Positions 53,577 through 62,299 of a stretch of DNA of 64,000 bases are shown here, one piece after another. A program made the position numbers and the translations under genes. Numbering within the stretch: the first letter of the stretch is position 1; each line of letters opens with the position of its first letter. The stretch lies in assembly GCA_013299045.1 (NCBI GenBank), contig JAAFJX010000001.1:62001-126000 (forward strand), written 5' to 3'. Below the pieces are notes generated by a model. The model did no database searches, was not told where the DNA came from, and was given only the letters and a program-made list of their open reading frames with translations. This stretch comes from Cytophagales bacterium. GTDB lineage: Bacteria; Bacteroidota; Bacteroidia; Cytophagales; Bernardetiaceae.

Positions 53577-54350
53577 CTATTGAATAGTCCAACCGCCGTC
53601 AATAGGTAAAGCTACGCCTGTTATTAAAGAAGCATCTTCAGAGGCTAAGAAAAGGGCTGTTTTGCCTAAGAATTCAGCAGTTACAAAATCCTTAACAGCG
53701 TGCTTTTTGAGCATGATTTTTTGAATGACCTCGTCTTCAGAAATATTAAAGGCTTTGGCCTGGTCTTTTATCTGCCCTTCTACCAAAGGTGTTAGAACAT
53801 AGCCTGGGCATATCGCATTAGCCGTAATGTTTACGCCTGCACCCTCCAGAGCCAATACTTTTGTAAGCCCTAAAATGCCGTGCTTGGCTGCTACATAAGC
53901 AGATTTAAACTCTGATGCACGCAAACCATGCGCCGAGGCAATGTTGATAATCCGCCCAAATTTTCTTTGCTTCATACCCACCCAGGCGGCTTTGCTGGCA
54001 TGGAAGGCTGCCGTCAGATTGATGGCTATTATTGCGTCCCACTTCTCTTCCGGGAACTCTTCAATGGGTGAAACGTGCTGAATGCCAGCGTTATTTATCA
54101 AGACATCAACTTTTCCGAAATGCGACTCAGTGTCTGCTATCATTTGACGGATTTGAGCAGGTTCCATCATGTTGGCGTGTGCAAAAGCAACTTCGGTATC
54201 ATAACGGGTGCTCATTTCGCGAGCAGTAAATGTGCCTGAGGCTTCAATACCACTTAGCATGACATAATGCCCTTGTGCAGCAAAAGACTCAGCTATACTC
54301 AGGCCTATGCCGCGTGTGCTGCCTGTAACGAGAACTACTCTCTTTTCCAT
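53577..54350 (-). CDS. 3-hydroxybutyrate dehydrogenase-like SDR
   Basis: NAD-dependent short-chain dehydrogenase, 257 residues. Cofactor loop TGSTRGIG (9-16), NNAG (86-89), Ser139, and catalytic Tyr152/Lys156 in AYVAAKHG. The C-terminal segment with ISEDEVIQKIMLKKHAVKDF is characteristic of D-3-hydroxybutyrate dehydrogenases (3-hydroxybutyrate to acetoacetate). Together with fahA, which releases acetoacetate, it would fit ketone-body/PHB turnover, though they are distant. Follows the dioxygenase gene by 28 bases, so likely the same operon. Confidence 0.85.
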   Translation of the reverse strand: MEKRVVLVTGSTRGIGLSIAESFAAQGHYVMLSGIEASGTFTAREMSTRYDTEVAFAHANMMEPAQIRQMIADTESHFGKVDVLINNAGIQHVSPIEEFPEEKWDAIIAINLTAAFHASKAAWVGMKQRKFGRIINIASAHGLRASEFKSAYVAAKHGILGLTKVLALEGAGVNITANAICPGYVLTPLVEGQIKDQAKAFNISEDEVIQKIMLKKHAVKDFVTAEFLGKTALFLASEDASLITGVALPIDGGWTIQ

Positions 54351-54378
54351 ATTCTGTGGCTAGTTTTTTAGGGTAAAA

Positions 54379-55365
54379 TCATTTTTTACTTAGGCCAATT
54401 TCTGCTAAGCGCTGATGTAAAAACTCACCAGCCGTAATGTCTTCATAGCGCTTGGGGTTGTTTTCGTCTATACAACTGGCTAAACAAGTCAAATCCATTT
54501 CTGAACGCGGGTGCATAAAAAATGGAATAGAGTAGCGCGAAGAATTCATTTTTTCGCGTGGGGGATTCACTACGCGGTGTATCGTGGACTTGAGTTTGTT
54601 GTTGGTGTGGCGCGAGAGCATATCGCCCACATTCACGACCACCTGCTCGGGTAGGGCTGTAACCGAAATCCATTTACCGTCGCGACGCAACACTTGTAGG
54701 CCGTCTGCACTCGCGCCCATGAGTAAGGTAATGAGGTTGATGTCGCCGTGTGCAGCAGCACGAACAGCATCAGGAGCCAGGAGCTCGGGTTGTGTGATGG
54801 GGTAGTAGTGGATAGGCCGCAAGATGCTGTTGCCGCGCACTACTTTAGGCTCAAAATAATCTTCTGAAAAACCCAGATAAAGGGCAATAGCGCGAAGCAA
54901 ATTTCTGCCAGCAGCTTCTAAAATACAGTAGGCATTTACACCAACCGTTTGCAAAGTAGGTAGCTCTTTTACCCAAACATTGGGCGGAAACTCCAACAAA
55001 GATTTATCTAGTTGTGCTTCGGCGGCATCAAACTCCTGACCTATGTGAAAGAACTCTTTGAGGTCTGGGACGGGATGGTCTTTGGCCTGTTCGCGTCCGT
55101 GCCCAATATAACCACGCTGAAAGGAGGTTTCGGGGCGCTCATATTGATATTTTATAGCGTCGGGCAGGGTAAAAAAATCAATAATGGTTTTATAAAGCTC
55201 GTCGCGCTGGGCATCACTAAAACCATGATTTTTGATGGCTACAAAACCAATATTTTCAAAGGCTGCGCCCAAATCTTGAACAAATTTCGCTTTTTGTTCG
55301 GCGGTTCCCTTCGTAAAGTGGTGCAAGTCCAAAGAGGGAATTTCGTCAAAGAGTATATCAGACAT
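54379..55365 (-). CDS. 2-oxoglutarate/Fe(II) dioxygenase, isopenicillin-N-synthase family
   Basis: 328 residues: a DIOX_N N-terminal region (1-130; IPSLDLHHF, FENIGFVAIKNHGF) and the jelly-roll catalytic domain with the Fe ligands His206, Asp208 (HGD) and His263 (IHRVVNPP), and the cosubstrate Arg277-x-Ser279 (RYS). All key residues are intact. Substrate unknown; family members hydroxylate, desaturate or close rings in small molecules. Its promoter is one of the best in the window and it is followed closely by the dehydrogenase gene. Confidence 0.88.
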   Translation of the reverse strand: MSDILFDEIPSLDLHHFTKGTAEQKAKFVQDLGAAFENIGFVAIKNHGFSDAQRDELYKTIIDFFTLPDAIKYQYERPETSFQRGYIGHGREQAKDHPVPDLKEFFHIGQEFDAAEAQLDKSLLEFPPNVWVKELPTLQTVGVNAYCILEAAGRNLLRAIALYLGFSEDYFEPKVVRGNSILRPIHYYPITQPELLAPDAVRAAAHGDINLITLLMGASADGLQVLRRDGKWISVTALPEQVVVNVGDMLSRHTNNKLKSTIHRVVNPPREKMNSSRYSIPFFMHPRSEMDLTCLASCIDENNPKRYEDITAGEFLHQRLAEIGLSKK

Positions 55366-55405
55366 AAACGTTACTGTTTAGCTTTAATAAAACAAATCTT
55401 TGCCT

Positions 55406-55435
55406 CAAATATACGAGCTAGTAAGCAATTTACAA
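55406..55435 (-). promoter_or_regulatory. Promoter of the dioxygenase-dehydrogenase operon
   Basis: Minus strand TTG (55433-55435), 19 bases, TATATTTG (55406-55413): an ideal -33/-7 match, 41 bases before the ATG. Confidence 0.68.
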
Positions 55436-55511
55436 CTTTTTTGATATTTGTTTTCTCTTAAAAATACGGTTAGCCCTTTATAGCTCAGAGCACTTCTGGC
55501 GGCTATAAAAA

Positions 55512-55981
55512 CAACCTCTTAATTAACCTCTCTGAGAGATGTAAGTTTTGGAAAGCGAATAATTGTACTTTTCTAAGATAGAGGCTTTACTTTTAAAGTA
55601 CGGCCAACTACGGCTATGATACGGCTATCCTATGGCTAAGGCAAAATAGGACAAAAGCAATTTTTAGGCATCAAGCGGGTTTGCGACTTTATTCTTTTTT
55701 TTGTTATTTAGTACGTCTATTGGCCTGTATTTGCGTTAGAGAGGCGGCGGGTTTAGTGCGTAGCACCGAAGCGAAGCGAAGCCCAAAGACGAACGACCGC
55801 GAAGCGGGAACGCCCAATAAATTGTAGAAAAACAATCATTAGTCAAAAAGTCAGATGTAAGTAATTTGACAAAAAGTTATTTGAAAACGCGAGAAAATGC
55901 CATCTACAAGGGGCAAAAGAGGGCAATTAGAACTCAAAAAAGGCTTTTTGACGACTCAAGAGAGGTTAATTTAAGAGCTTG
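55512..55981. repeat. 470-bp segment bounded by imperfect inverted repeats (MITE-like)
   Basis: Left arm at 55512-55536 (core CTCTTAATTAACCTCTCT) and right arm at 55955-55981, whose complement reads CTCTTAAATTAACCTCTCT. The match extends over about 25 positions with a one-base insertion and two or three mismatches. No transposase gene or clear target duplication is seen. Confidence 0.4.
55733..55815. repeat. GC-rich block with internal GAAGC repeats and GCGTT...AACGC ends
   Basis: About 80 bases, far richer in GC than the flanks, with GAAGCGAAGCGAAGC as tandem 5-mers, a stem CCGC-GAA-GCGG, and complementary ends GCGTT (55733) and AACGC (55809). Similar GC-rich blocks occur as dispersed repeats in other Bacteroidota as far as I recall; copy number cannot be judged here. 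Confidence 0.45.
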
Positions 55982-55990
55982 CTTTCGTTC

Positions 55991-56012
55991 AAAAACCCCC
56001 GCAACTCTGCGG
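55991..56012 (-). terminator. Possible terminator of the flippase gene
   Basis: Small stem CCGCA (55999-56003) / TGCGG (56008-56012); the minus-strand transcript continues GGG then five U. It is 64 bases after the stop codon. Confidence 0.42.
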
Positions 56013-56075
56013 AAAGCACGGTTTTAATAAATGACACCGTTTTTCTAACAAAGGCATCAGGTATTATTTCTTGGT

Positions 56076-57596
56076 TTATTCTTTAAGCAGAGTTTTTTGT
56101 ACACGCCCAAAATTTTTATATTCATAAAAACCAACCAGGAGCGCATAAAGCAGGCCAAGTCCATTGCCTATTGCCAAACGCCTATAAAGTTCTTGGATAG
56201 GGAGTTGTAGGCAAAACCAAACCAGGACAGAAGCAGATAATAAAACGAACAAAGCCGATTTTAAAAAGTAAGGTACAGGGAAATGCCGCTCACCCCATAC
56301 ATAGCAACAGACACACATTCCGCCGTAGCAGACCAAGGTGCTCCACGCACAGCCCCAATAACCCAGCAGCGGAATAAGGCAATAGTTACCTACCAAGGTT
56401 ATCAAGGAGCCAGCAAAACCCATGTAAGCGCCATAAATTGTCTTGTCGGTTAGTTTGAAGCAGACAGCCAAGTTGTAGTAAATTCCCAAGAAGATATTAG
56501 CCAGCAGCAGGATTGGCACGACCCCTATACCCTCCCAATAGTCTGGTTTACCTAAAAAGTGCTTGAAAATATCCAGATTTAAGCTCACCCCTACAAACAT
56601 CAGCGTACAGGCAATTACGAAGTAGCGCATAACAACAGCAAAAAGCTGAGGGGAGTTTTTGTCTGCGGCGCGCCCAAAAAAGAAGGGTTCTGCTGCATAT
56701 TTGAAAGCCTGAACCGCCAAGGTAATGAAAATAGAGAGTTTATAACAACCAGAAAATATACCTACTGCATCAATAGCCGAATACTGACCATAGTAACCAG
56801 CAGGTAGCCACCACTCCAGAAAATTGCGGTTGCCTACTTCATTGATGCAAAAAAACAAACCCATAAGCACAATGGGGTATCCGTAAGCCAGCATCTTCTT
56901 GTATAAATTTGTATTGAGCGCAAAAGTGTATCCCTTTAGTTCGGGTATCAAAAAGGGTAAAACAAAGGCATTGGCCACTAAATTTATCAAGAAGACATAA
57001 CTCATGGCTGCCTCTGGCTCATAAAAAAGGTGCGCAAAGTCTTGCAAAAATAAGAAGCCTTGCCCTGTGGCAGCCCAATGACACAAACCCAAAACTGCGT
57101 AGTTCAAGACCAAACTCATTAGGATATTGGTGAGGCGCACTGCTGCAAATTTTTTGGCTTTGTTTTCAATCCGTAAGCGCGCAAAAGGAATGATGACGAT
57201 GGCATCAATAAAAAAAATACCTGCAAACCAACGAATGAAAGGTATGTGTGAAGCATCGCCCACGTAATTCGCAATGGTGCTGGCGCTCAGCCAAAGCAAA
57301 CCTGAACCAACCAAGCCTATGCTTAGAATGACCGAAAAGGCGGTGTTGAAAACGGCCTGTCGCTCTGCTTTCTGCTCTGGCTTGTATTGCGCCGTAAAGC
57401 GAAAGAAGGCTGTTTCCATACCAAAAGTATAAAGCACATTGAAAAATGCCGCGTAAGCATAATATTGCGACACCTCTCCATAATGGTTCAAGGAAAGCAC
57501 CACCGTATGCAAAGGTACGAGCAGATAGTTCAGCAAGCGCCCCAAAACGCTGCTAAGTCCATAAAGTGCTGTATCAGAAAGAAGTTTTTTGAGCAC
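56076..57596 (-). CDS. Oligosaccharide flippase (Wzx/MATE-like)
   Basis: 506 residues and about 14 membrane helices, starting MLKKLLSDTALYGLSSVLGRLLNYLLVPL, the usual polysaccharide_synt start. FFRFTAQY and a Pro-rich GMETAFF segment in the first bundle support the family. It would flip lipid-linked sugar units across the inner membrane for surface polysaccharide assembly. It follows the arginine decarboxylase gene by 17 bases on the same strand, an odd functional pairing. The exact lipid-linked substrate is unknown. Confidence 0.88.
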   Translation of the reverse strand: MLKKLLSDTALYGLSSVLGRLLNYLLVPLHTVVLSLNHYGEVSQYYAYAAFFNVLYTFGMETAFFRFTAQYKPEQKAERQAVFNTAFSVILSIGLVGSGLLWLSASTIANYVGDASHIPFIRWFAGIFFIDAIVIIPFARLRIENKAKKFAAVRLTNILMSLVLNYAVLGLCHWAATGQGFLFLQDFAHLFYEPEAAMSYVFLINLVANAFVLPFLIPELKGYTFALNTNLYKKMLAYGYPIVLMGLFFCINEVGNRNFLEWWLPAGYYGQYSAIDAVGIFSGCYKLSIFITLAVQAFKYAAEPFFFGRAADKNSPQLFAVVMRYFVIACTLMFVGVSLNLDIFKHFLGKPDYWEGIGVVPILLLANIFLGIYYNLAVCFKLTDKTIYGAYMGFAGSLITLVGNYCLIPLLGYWGCAWSTLVCYGGMCVCCYVWGERHFPVPYFLKSALFVLLSASVLVWFCLQLPIQELYRRLAIGNGLGLLYALLVGFYEYKNFGRVQKTLLKE

Positions 57597-57613
57597 GCGC
57601 TATTTGTTTGCCT

Positions 57614-59008
57614 TTAGCCATAATAGCCCAATAATTTGAGCATGGAGTTGCTGCTTTGTTCGTCGCGGAAAAGACGACTGCGTAAATTGCCGTTGGCATC
57701 TCTGTCCACAATAACATGGCGCGGTGCTGGCACAAGACAATGCTGTATGCCGCCGTAACCTCCCAAGCTTTCCTGATAAGCGCCAATATTGAAGAAGCCA
57801 ATATATTGCTTGGCCCCTTTTTTGAATTTGGGCATGGTGAGTTTGGAAGCGTGGGACTCTGAGTTGTAATAATCCATGCTGTCGCAAGTGATGCCTCCCA
57901 GCAGGATTTGGTTAAACTCATTGCCCCAGTTGTTGATGGGCAGCATAATAAATTTTTGGTTCATGCCCCAAGTGTCGGGCAGTTGGGTTATCAAAGAGCC
58001 ATCAATGATATACCAAAGTTCTTTGTCGTTTTGCTTTTTCTGCTCCAGGACAGAATAAATCATAGCGCCACTTTCGCCTACAGTAAAGCTACCAAATTCT
58101 GTAAAAATATGAGGGACAGGCACTTCGTACTTTTCACAAACACCTTTTATCGTAGAAATAATCTCGTCCGTCATGTATTCATAGTCGTAAGAGAATGCCA
58201 AAGACTGTTTGATGGGGAAGCCACCTCCTATGTCCAAAATTTCAAGTGTGGGGCAAATTTTGCGAAGCTGGCAATACTTATGGACGAAGCGGTCTAGCTC
58301 CGACCAGAAATAAACAGTGTCTTTGATGCCCGAATTATTAAAAAAGTGAAGCAGTTTGAGCGATACTTTGGGGTTATTTTCAATGCGGTCTTTATAGAAC
58401 GGTACCACGTCTTTATAGCGCAAGCCTAGCCTTGAAGTATAAAAATCTACGCCAGGTTCTTCATCTGTAGAGAGCCTGATGCCTAGTTGAAAGGGTTTGT
58501 CCACCATTTTTTCGTAGTTTTTCATCTCTTCCATGTTGTCCAGAATAGGAATGCAGTTTTCAAAACCACTGTTGATGAGTTCTGCTACGCCCTTGCAATA
58601 TTCTGTGCGCTTGAAGCCATTGTTCAGAATATACGTTTTTTTGTCAATCCAGCCCTTTTGGTACGCATTTCTAACAATATCTATATCAAAAGTAGAGGAG
58701 GTTTCAATATGTGTATTATTTTTGAGCACCTCTTCTATCACAAAGCTAAAGTGAGAAGATTTTGTGCAATAGCAATATGTGTAAGTGCCCTCGTAGTTAT
58801 GCTTTTTGATGGCATCATTGAACAACTGATTGGCCTTTTGAATGTTATCACTGATTCGCGGCAGTACCGTCAGACGGAGAGGCGTACCAAACTGTTTGAT
58901 AAGGGGTAGAATAGGAACACCCTGATAGTGAAGCTCTAAGTTGTCCACCACGAAATCGGGGGTGTCAAAATCAAAGGTGTGTTTAATCAAGTTGAGGTAG
59001 TTTCTCAT
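57614..59008 (-). CDS. speA: Arginine decarboxylase, Bacteroidota type
   Basis: PLP-dependent fold-III decarboxylase of 464 residues, much shorter than E. coli SpeA. The PLP lysine is Lys83 in YCYCTKSSHFSF; the phosphate-binding GGG is in LDIGGGFPIK, and FTEFGSFTVGESGAMIYSV, GGITCDSMDYYN and IGFFNIGAYQESLGG are conserved in Bacteroidota arginine decarboxylases as I recall them. Makes agmatine for putrescine/spermidine synthesis. A carboxynorspermidine or diaminopimelate decarboxylase is a less likely alternative. First gene of a two-gene unit with the flippase. Confidence 0.85.
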   Translation of the reverse strand: MRNYLNLIKHTFDFDTPDFVVDNLELHYQGVPILPLIKQFGTPLRLTVLPRISDNIQKANQLFNDAIKKHNYEGTYTYCYCTKSSHFSFVIEEVLKNNTHIETSSTFDIDIVRNAYQKGWIDKKTYILNNGFKRTEYCKGVAELINSGFENCIPILDNMEEMKNYEKMVDKPFQLGIRLSTDEEPGVDFYTSRLGLRYKDVVPFYKDRIENNPKVSLKLLHFFNNSGIKDTVYFWSELDRFVHKYCQLRKICPTLEILDIGGGFPIKQSLAFSYDYEYMTDEIISTIKGVCEKYEVPVPHIFTEFGSFTVGESGAMIYSVLEQKKQNDKELWYIIDGSLITQLPDTWGMNQKFIMLPINNWGNEFNQILLGGITCDSMDYYNSESHASKLTMPKFKKGAKQYIGFFNIGAYQESLGGYGGIQHCLVPAPRHVIVDRDANGNLRSRLFRDEQSSNSMLKLLGYYG

Positions 59009-59166
59009 CGTTCGGGAAGCACCAAAAAAGCTAGAGGTTAATAATTCTGTTTAAAACAGCCACAAGACTGCCCAATTATGCGGTGCAAATATGCGCAATT
59101 AGAACGAATGATTCATTCTTAAAGTACAATATTCTGAAATCGCAACATAAAATTAACGAAAGGACT

Positions 59167-59691
59167 TTAGCCTAGCGGCAGTCCTAGAGTTTTTTTGGGT
59201 TTAATGATGGCTAAATTCATCAATACTTCATTAATAAGGCGGCGTGTTTTGCGTTTGGCCATGTAATAATTATCCAAGCGCTGGTCGCCTACCCACTTTG
59301 TTTTAGGCTTATTTTTAAGCATTTTGGGCTGGAAGGACTGACAAATGGCTTCGGCCATAAGCGGTGGGGCTGGTAGGAGTATGAGCTTCTCTTTCTTTTT
59401 CTTGGAAGGCATCTTGGCATAAAAAGGCATGAGTTCTATGCCATCTGTTAGCATCAAAAACCAAATTTTTTTCTGTTTAATAGCATAAATTTTATAAACA
59501 ACCTTCAGGCCTGGCGTAAGGTCTGTATAACTGAACTTAAATGCGCCCATTTTACTGATGCAGACCACACACTGCGCGGAGTCCATGAGGGTAGGAGCTG
59601 CCTGCTGAGCGAGGGACTGCCGAGCAAACAGACTGAGCAGGAGAATGAGGCTGCTGATTAAAAGGTTATTAATAAATTGGGCTAGTTGCAT
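59167..59691 (-). CDS. Secreted hypothetical protein
   Basis: 174 residues with a signal peptide (NNLLISSLILLLSLFARQSLA). The mature part is basic with a Cys pair (CVVC), PSKKKKEKLILLPAP in the middle and LINEVLMNLAIIKPKKTLGL at the end. No family recognised. It lies 13 bases downstream of another secreted protein gene, so the two probably form an operon. Confidence 0.6.
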   Translation of the reverse strand: MQLAQFINNLLISSLILLLSLFARQSLAQQAAPTLMDSAQCVVCISKMGAFKFSYTDLTPGLKVVYKIYAIKQKKIWFLMLTDGIELMPFYAKMPSKKKKEKLILLPAPPLMAEAICQSFQPKMLKNKPKTKWVGDQRLDNYYMAKRKTRRLINEVLMNLAIIKPKKTLGLPLG

Positions 59692-59704
59692 CGTTTACTG
59701 CTAA

Positions 59705-60553
59705 TCATTTGTAAGAAATATGAATCTGCGAACAGTTGGAAATAAAAACATCTTTTTGAAGAACGAGCTTCAGAAGTTCTTGATTGGTTTTGGCGTAGCC
59801 AATAAACTGCACGTCTGTTTGGCGTTCATTGACTGCCCACACGTCGTCGTTGGGCATCCAGCGATAAATACGGTCGTCTAGGCGCATAAAGCGGTCTTGG
59901 CCTGTTTGTAAAAAGCGTACTTTGTGTGAACTCTCCGTATAATTTTTGGCAGAGGGCATAATAGCTTGCAAAACAAATTCTTTTTGTGGGTCGCCAAATA
60001 TTTCACAGAAGCAAGCTCCTTTCAGGAAATTATCTTCGATGGCGAGCGTTGTAAAATGAATCACATACCAGTCGGTTCCTATGCGTTTGAGAGTCATCGT
60101 AACAATTTCGCTGCCTTTGCTCCATGCCGTTGTGTCGCGCTTAGCATCATATTCTGCCTCATAAACGATAACAGCAAGTGTGTCGTCATGGACGCGGAGC
60201 TGGTGAACCGTCGTAATGTTATATTTGATAGACAAGCCATCAGTTTGCACCATTTTGCCCAAATATTTTCTAAAACTCTCATAGTCGGAATGAATGACTT
60301 TGATATTTCCATTCAAGTCATGGTTTATTATCGTAGAAACCAGTTCTGGGGCCATGTATTGCACCACGGCAGGAATGTCCTTTGTAATAGAAAGGTCGTT
60401 GTAGGCTTTAGCAAAATTAAAGGCTTCTTGCTGAACGTTGGCCTCTATTTCGCTTAGCTTGTCTTGTGCATAGGCTTGCAAATACCAGAAAAAAAGGCCG
60501 AAGAGCAACACATACTTAGCCTCAGCCCGCAGAAAGTTCTTGATTACATTCAT
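59705..60553 (-). CDS. Secreted protein with NTF2/SnoaL-like fold
   Basis: 282 residues from ATG 60553, which starts MNVIKNFLRAEAKYVLLFGL and gives a signal sequence ending AYA; the longer frame adds 13 residues. Residues 30-160 look like an NTF2-like fold (EAFNFAKAYNDLSITKDIPAVVQYMAPELV, IVYEAEYDAKRDTTAWSKGSEIVTMTLKRIGTDWYVIHF). The C-terminal half is unassigned and contains FCEIFGDPQKEF. Function unknown. Confidence 0.68.
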   Translation of the reverse strand: MNVIKNFLRAEAKYVLLFGLFFWYLQAYAQDKLSEIEANVQQEAFNFAKAYNDLSITKDIPAVVQYMAPELVSTIINHDLNGNIKVIHSDYESFRKYLGKMVQTDGLSIKYNITTVHQLRVHDDTLAVIVYEAEYDAKRDTTAWSKGSEIVTMTLKRIGTDWYVIHFTTLAIEDNFLKGACFCEIFGDPQKEFVLQAIMPSAKNYTESSHKVRFLQTGQDRFMRLDDRIYRWMPNDDVWAVNERQTDVQFIGYAKTNQELLKLVLQKDVFISNCSQIHISYK

Positions 60554-60594
60554 TTTTGATACAAAGATTATAGCACAAACATATAAAAACACAA

Positions 60595-60735
60595 GTGAAC
60601 AAGCAAAATTTGCACCTAAAAAAATTAATAGCCAAAGCTATGAACCACCACTTAAAAGAAACAGGTTCAGATACTAACTTATTTTCAAGAGCCAAGCCTA
60701 AAGAACGTTGGACTAAAGCCCTCAAGCTATTCTAA
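60595..60735 (+). CDS. Small basic protein, 46 residues (31 if ATG start)
   Basis: ORF below usual size cut-offs. With the GTG at 60595 it reads VNKQNLHLKKLIAKA then MNHHLKETGSDTNLFSRAKP and KERWTKALKLF; the internal ATG at 60640 gives 31 residues. An in-frame TAG lies eight codons upstream of the GTG. The composition (Lys, Leu, hydrophilic, Trp) is clearly protein-like, and a perfect small hairpin follows. Divergent from the NTF2-like gene. No homologue recognised. Confidence 0.45.
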   Translation: MNKQNLHLKKLIAKAMNHHLKETGSDTNLFSRAKPKERWTKALKLF

Positions 60736-60747
60736 AATGCAAAAAAT

Positions 60748-60762
60748 GCCTTGCTGCAAGGC
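60748..60762. repeat. Perfect small hairpin GCCTTG-CTG-CAAGGC
   Basis: Six-base stem with a three-base loop, just after the 46-codon ORF. On the minus strand it is followed by ATTTTTT, resembling a terminator, but no minus-strand gene precedes it. It could end the small ORF or affect the MBOAT leader. Confidence 0.45.
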
Positions 60763-60790
60763 TTCTAAGCAGCTATTTCTGAAATATATT

Positions 60791-60798
60791 TACATTTG
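60791..60798 (+). promoter_or_regulatory. Possible -7 box of the MBOAT operon
   Basis: TACATTTG, 59 bases before the MBOAT ATG; no -33 TTG at proper distance. Confidence 0.4.
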
Positions 60799-60857
60799 CG
60801 CCTTAATAAGTATCAAACGGCAATGACTTTTGATTAAAACACTGTTAGAAAGATAAA

Positions 60858-62294
60858 ATGCTCTTTAATTCCATTCATTTTGCCATCTTTTTGCCTATAG
60901 TTTTTGTCCTTTACTGGTTGGTAACAAACAAAAACCTAAAGGTTCAAAATGTCTTTCTGCTGCTATCAAGCTATTTTTTTTATGCTTGCTGGGACTGGCG
61001 TTTTCTATTTCTACTCTTATTTTCTACTTTGTTGGACTTCTTTGCAGGCCTCAAAATGCAAAAAGCGAGAAGTAAAAATACGAAGAAGGTATTATTTTGG
61101 CTCAGCGTAGGTATCAATCTTGGTTTTTTGGGCCTGTTTAAGTATTATAATTTTTTTGCCGACTCTTTTGCTGAAAGCATGGCGCATATTGGTTTCAAGA
61201 TTGATGTTTGGACTTTAAAAGTAATACTCCCTGTAGGAATTTCTTTTTATACATTTCATGGTCTGTCTTACGTCATTGATATTTATAAAGATAGAATAAA
61301 GGCCGAGAACAGTTTTGTAGATTATGCCTTATTCGTTAGCTTTTTTCCGTTGCTCGTGGCTGGGCCTATAGAAAGAGCCACGCATTTGTTGCCTCAAATC
61401 AAAACCAAAAGGACTTTTGACTACCACAGGGCGGTTGATGGGCTTAGGCAAATACTTTGGGGACTCTTTAAAAAAGTTGTTATTGCAGATAATTGCGCCG
61501 AGTTTGCCAGTCAGATTTTTAATCATTCTGCCAGTTATTCGGGCAGTACGCTTGTTCTAGGCGCGGTTCTTTTCTCGTTTCAAATATATGGCGATTTCTC
61601 TGGCTATTCAGATATAGCCTTAGGAACTGCCCGTTTATTTGGAATAGACCTACTCAAGAACTTTGCCTTTCCTTACTTTTCAAGAGATATGGCTGAATTT
61701 TGGCGGCGCTGGCACATTTCACTCTCCTCCTGGTTTCGAGATTACCTATACCTTCCCTTAGGCGGAAGCAAAGGCGGAACATTCATGAAGGTAAGAAACA
61801 CCTTCATTATCTTTTTAGTCAGTGGCTTTTGGCATGGCGCAAACTGGACTTTTATAGCATGGGGAGCGCTGAACGCCGCTTACTTTCTGCCGCTCATGCT
61901 AACCGAACGTAACAGAAACAACCTGGAAACAGTGGCACAAGGCAAAATCCTTCCTACTTTTAAAGAGGTTATGTTGATGCTGCTTACGTTTGGCCTAACA
62001 ACATTGGCCTGGATATTTTTTAGAGCAGAAAGCATCAGTCATGCCATCAGCTACATAGCCTCTATCTTTTCCAGCTCTCTGCTTTTGCCACCCCAAATAA
62101 TGCCCTGCACAACCTTGATTCTTATTGCTTTATTTTTGCTCATTGAATGGGCAGGGCGTGAAAAACAATATGCTATTCAAACTTTGGGCTTGAGTTGGAA
62201 AAGCCCGTTCAGATATATGTTTTACTATGCCATTGTTTTTGCTATCATTTGGTTTGGTGGCAAAGAACAGCAGTTTATTTATTTCCAGTTTTAG
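60858..62294 (+). CDS. MBOAT-family O-acyltransferase (AlgI-like)
   Basis: 478 residues and about 11 membrane helices. Starts with the family's typical MLFNSIHFAIFLPIVFVLYW; further signatures are LPVGISFYTFHGLSYVIDIYK, FFPLLVAGPIERATHLLPQ, FSGYSDIALGTARLFGI, EFWRRWHISLSSWFRDYLYLPLGG and the catalytic His in FLVSGFWHGANWTFIAWG. Moves acetyl groups across the membrane for O-acetylation of a secreted polysaccharide or envelope component. Operon with the next gene (5-base gap). Confidence 0.95.
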   Translation: MLFNSIHFAIFLPIVFVLYWLVTNKNLKVQNVFLLLSSYFFYACWDWRFLFLLLFSTLLDFFAGLKMQKARSKNTKKVLFWLSVGINLGFLGLFKYYNFFADSFAESMAHIGFKIDVWTLKVILPVGISFYTFHGLSYVIDIYKDRIKAENSFVDYALFVSFFPLLVAGPIERATHLLPQIKTKRTFDYHRAVDGLRQILWGLFKKVVIADNCAEFASQIFNHSASYSGSTLVLGAVLFSFQIYGDFSGYSDIALGTARLFGIDLLKNFAFPYFSRDMAEFWRRWHISLSSWFRDYLYLPLGGSKGGTFMKVRNTFIIFLVSGFWHGANWTFIAWGALNAAYFLPLMLTERNRNNLETVAQGKILPTFKEVMLMLLTFGLTTLAWIFFRAESISHAISYIASIFSSSLLLPPQIMPCTTLILIALFLLIEWAGREKQYAIQTLGLSWKSPFRYMFYYAIVFAIIWFGGKEQQFIYFQF

Positions 62295-62299
62295 CCGAA

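Larger units (their letters stand above)
55436..56075. other. 640-bp gene-free region with inverted repeats and a GC-rich block
   Basis: No convincing ORF. It contains inverted repeat arms at 55512-55536 and 55955-55981, a near-tandem set of ACGGCTAT-like units (about 55600-55637), a GC-rich block (55733-55815) and a hairpin near the flippase stop. It is the least gene-like stretch in the window and may hold a small mobile element or structured RNA. Confidence 0.55.

Noticed and set aside
60522-60725. 67-codon minus-strand ORF over the start of the NTF2-like gene
   Set aside because: Overlaps a better-supported secreted-protein start in another frame and is antisense to the more protein-like 46-codon ORF.
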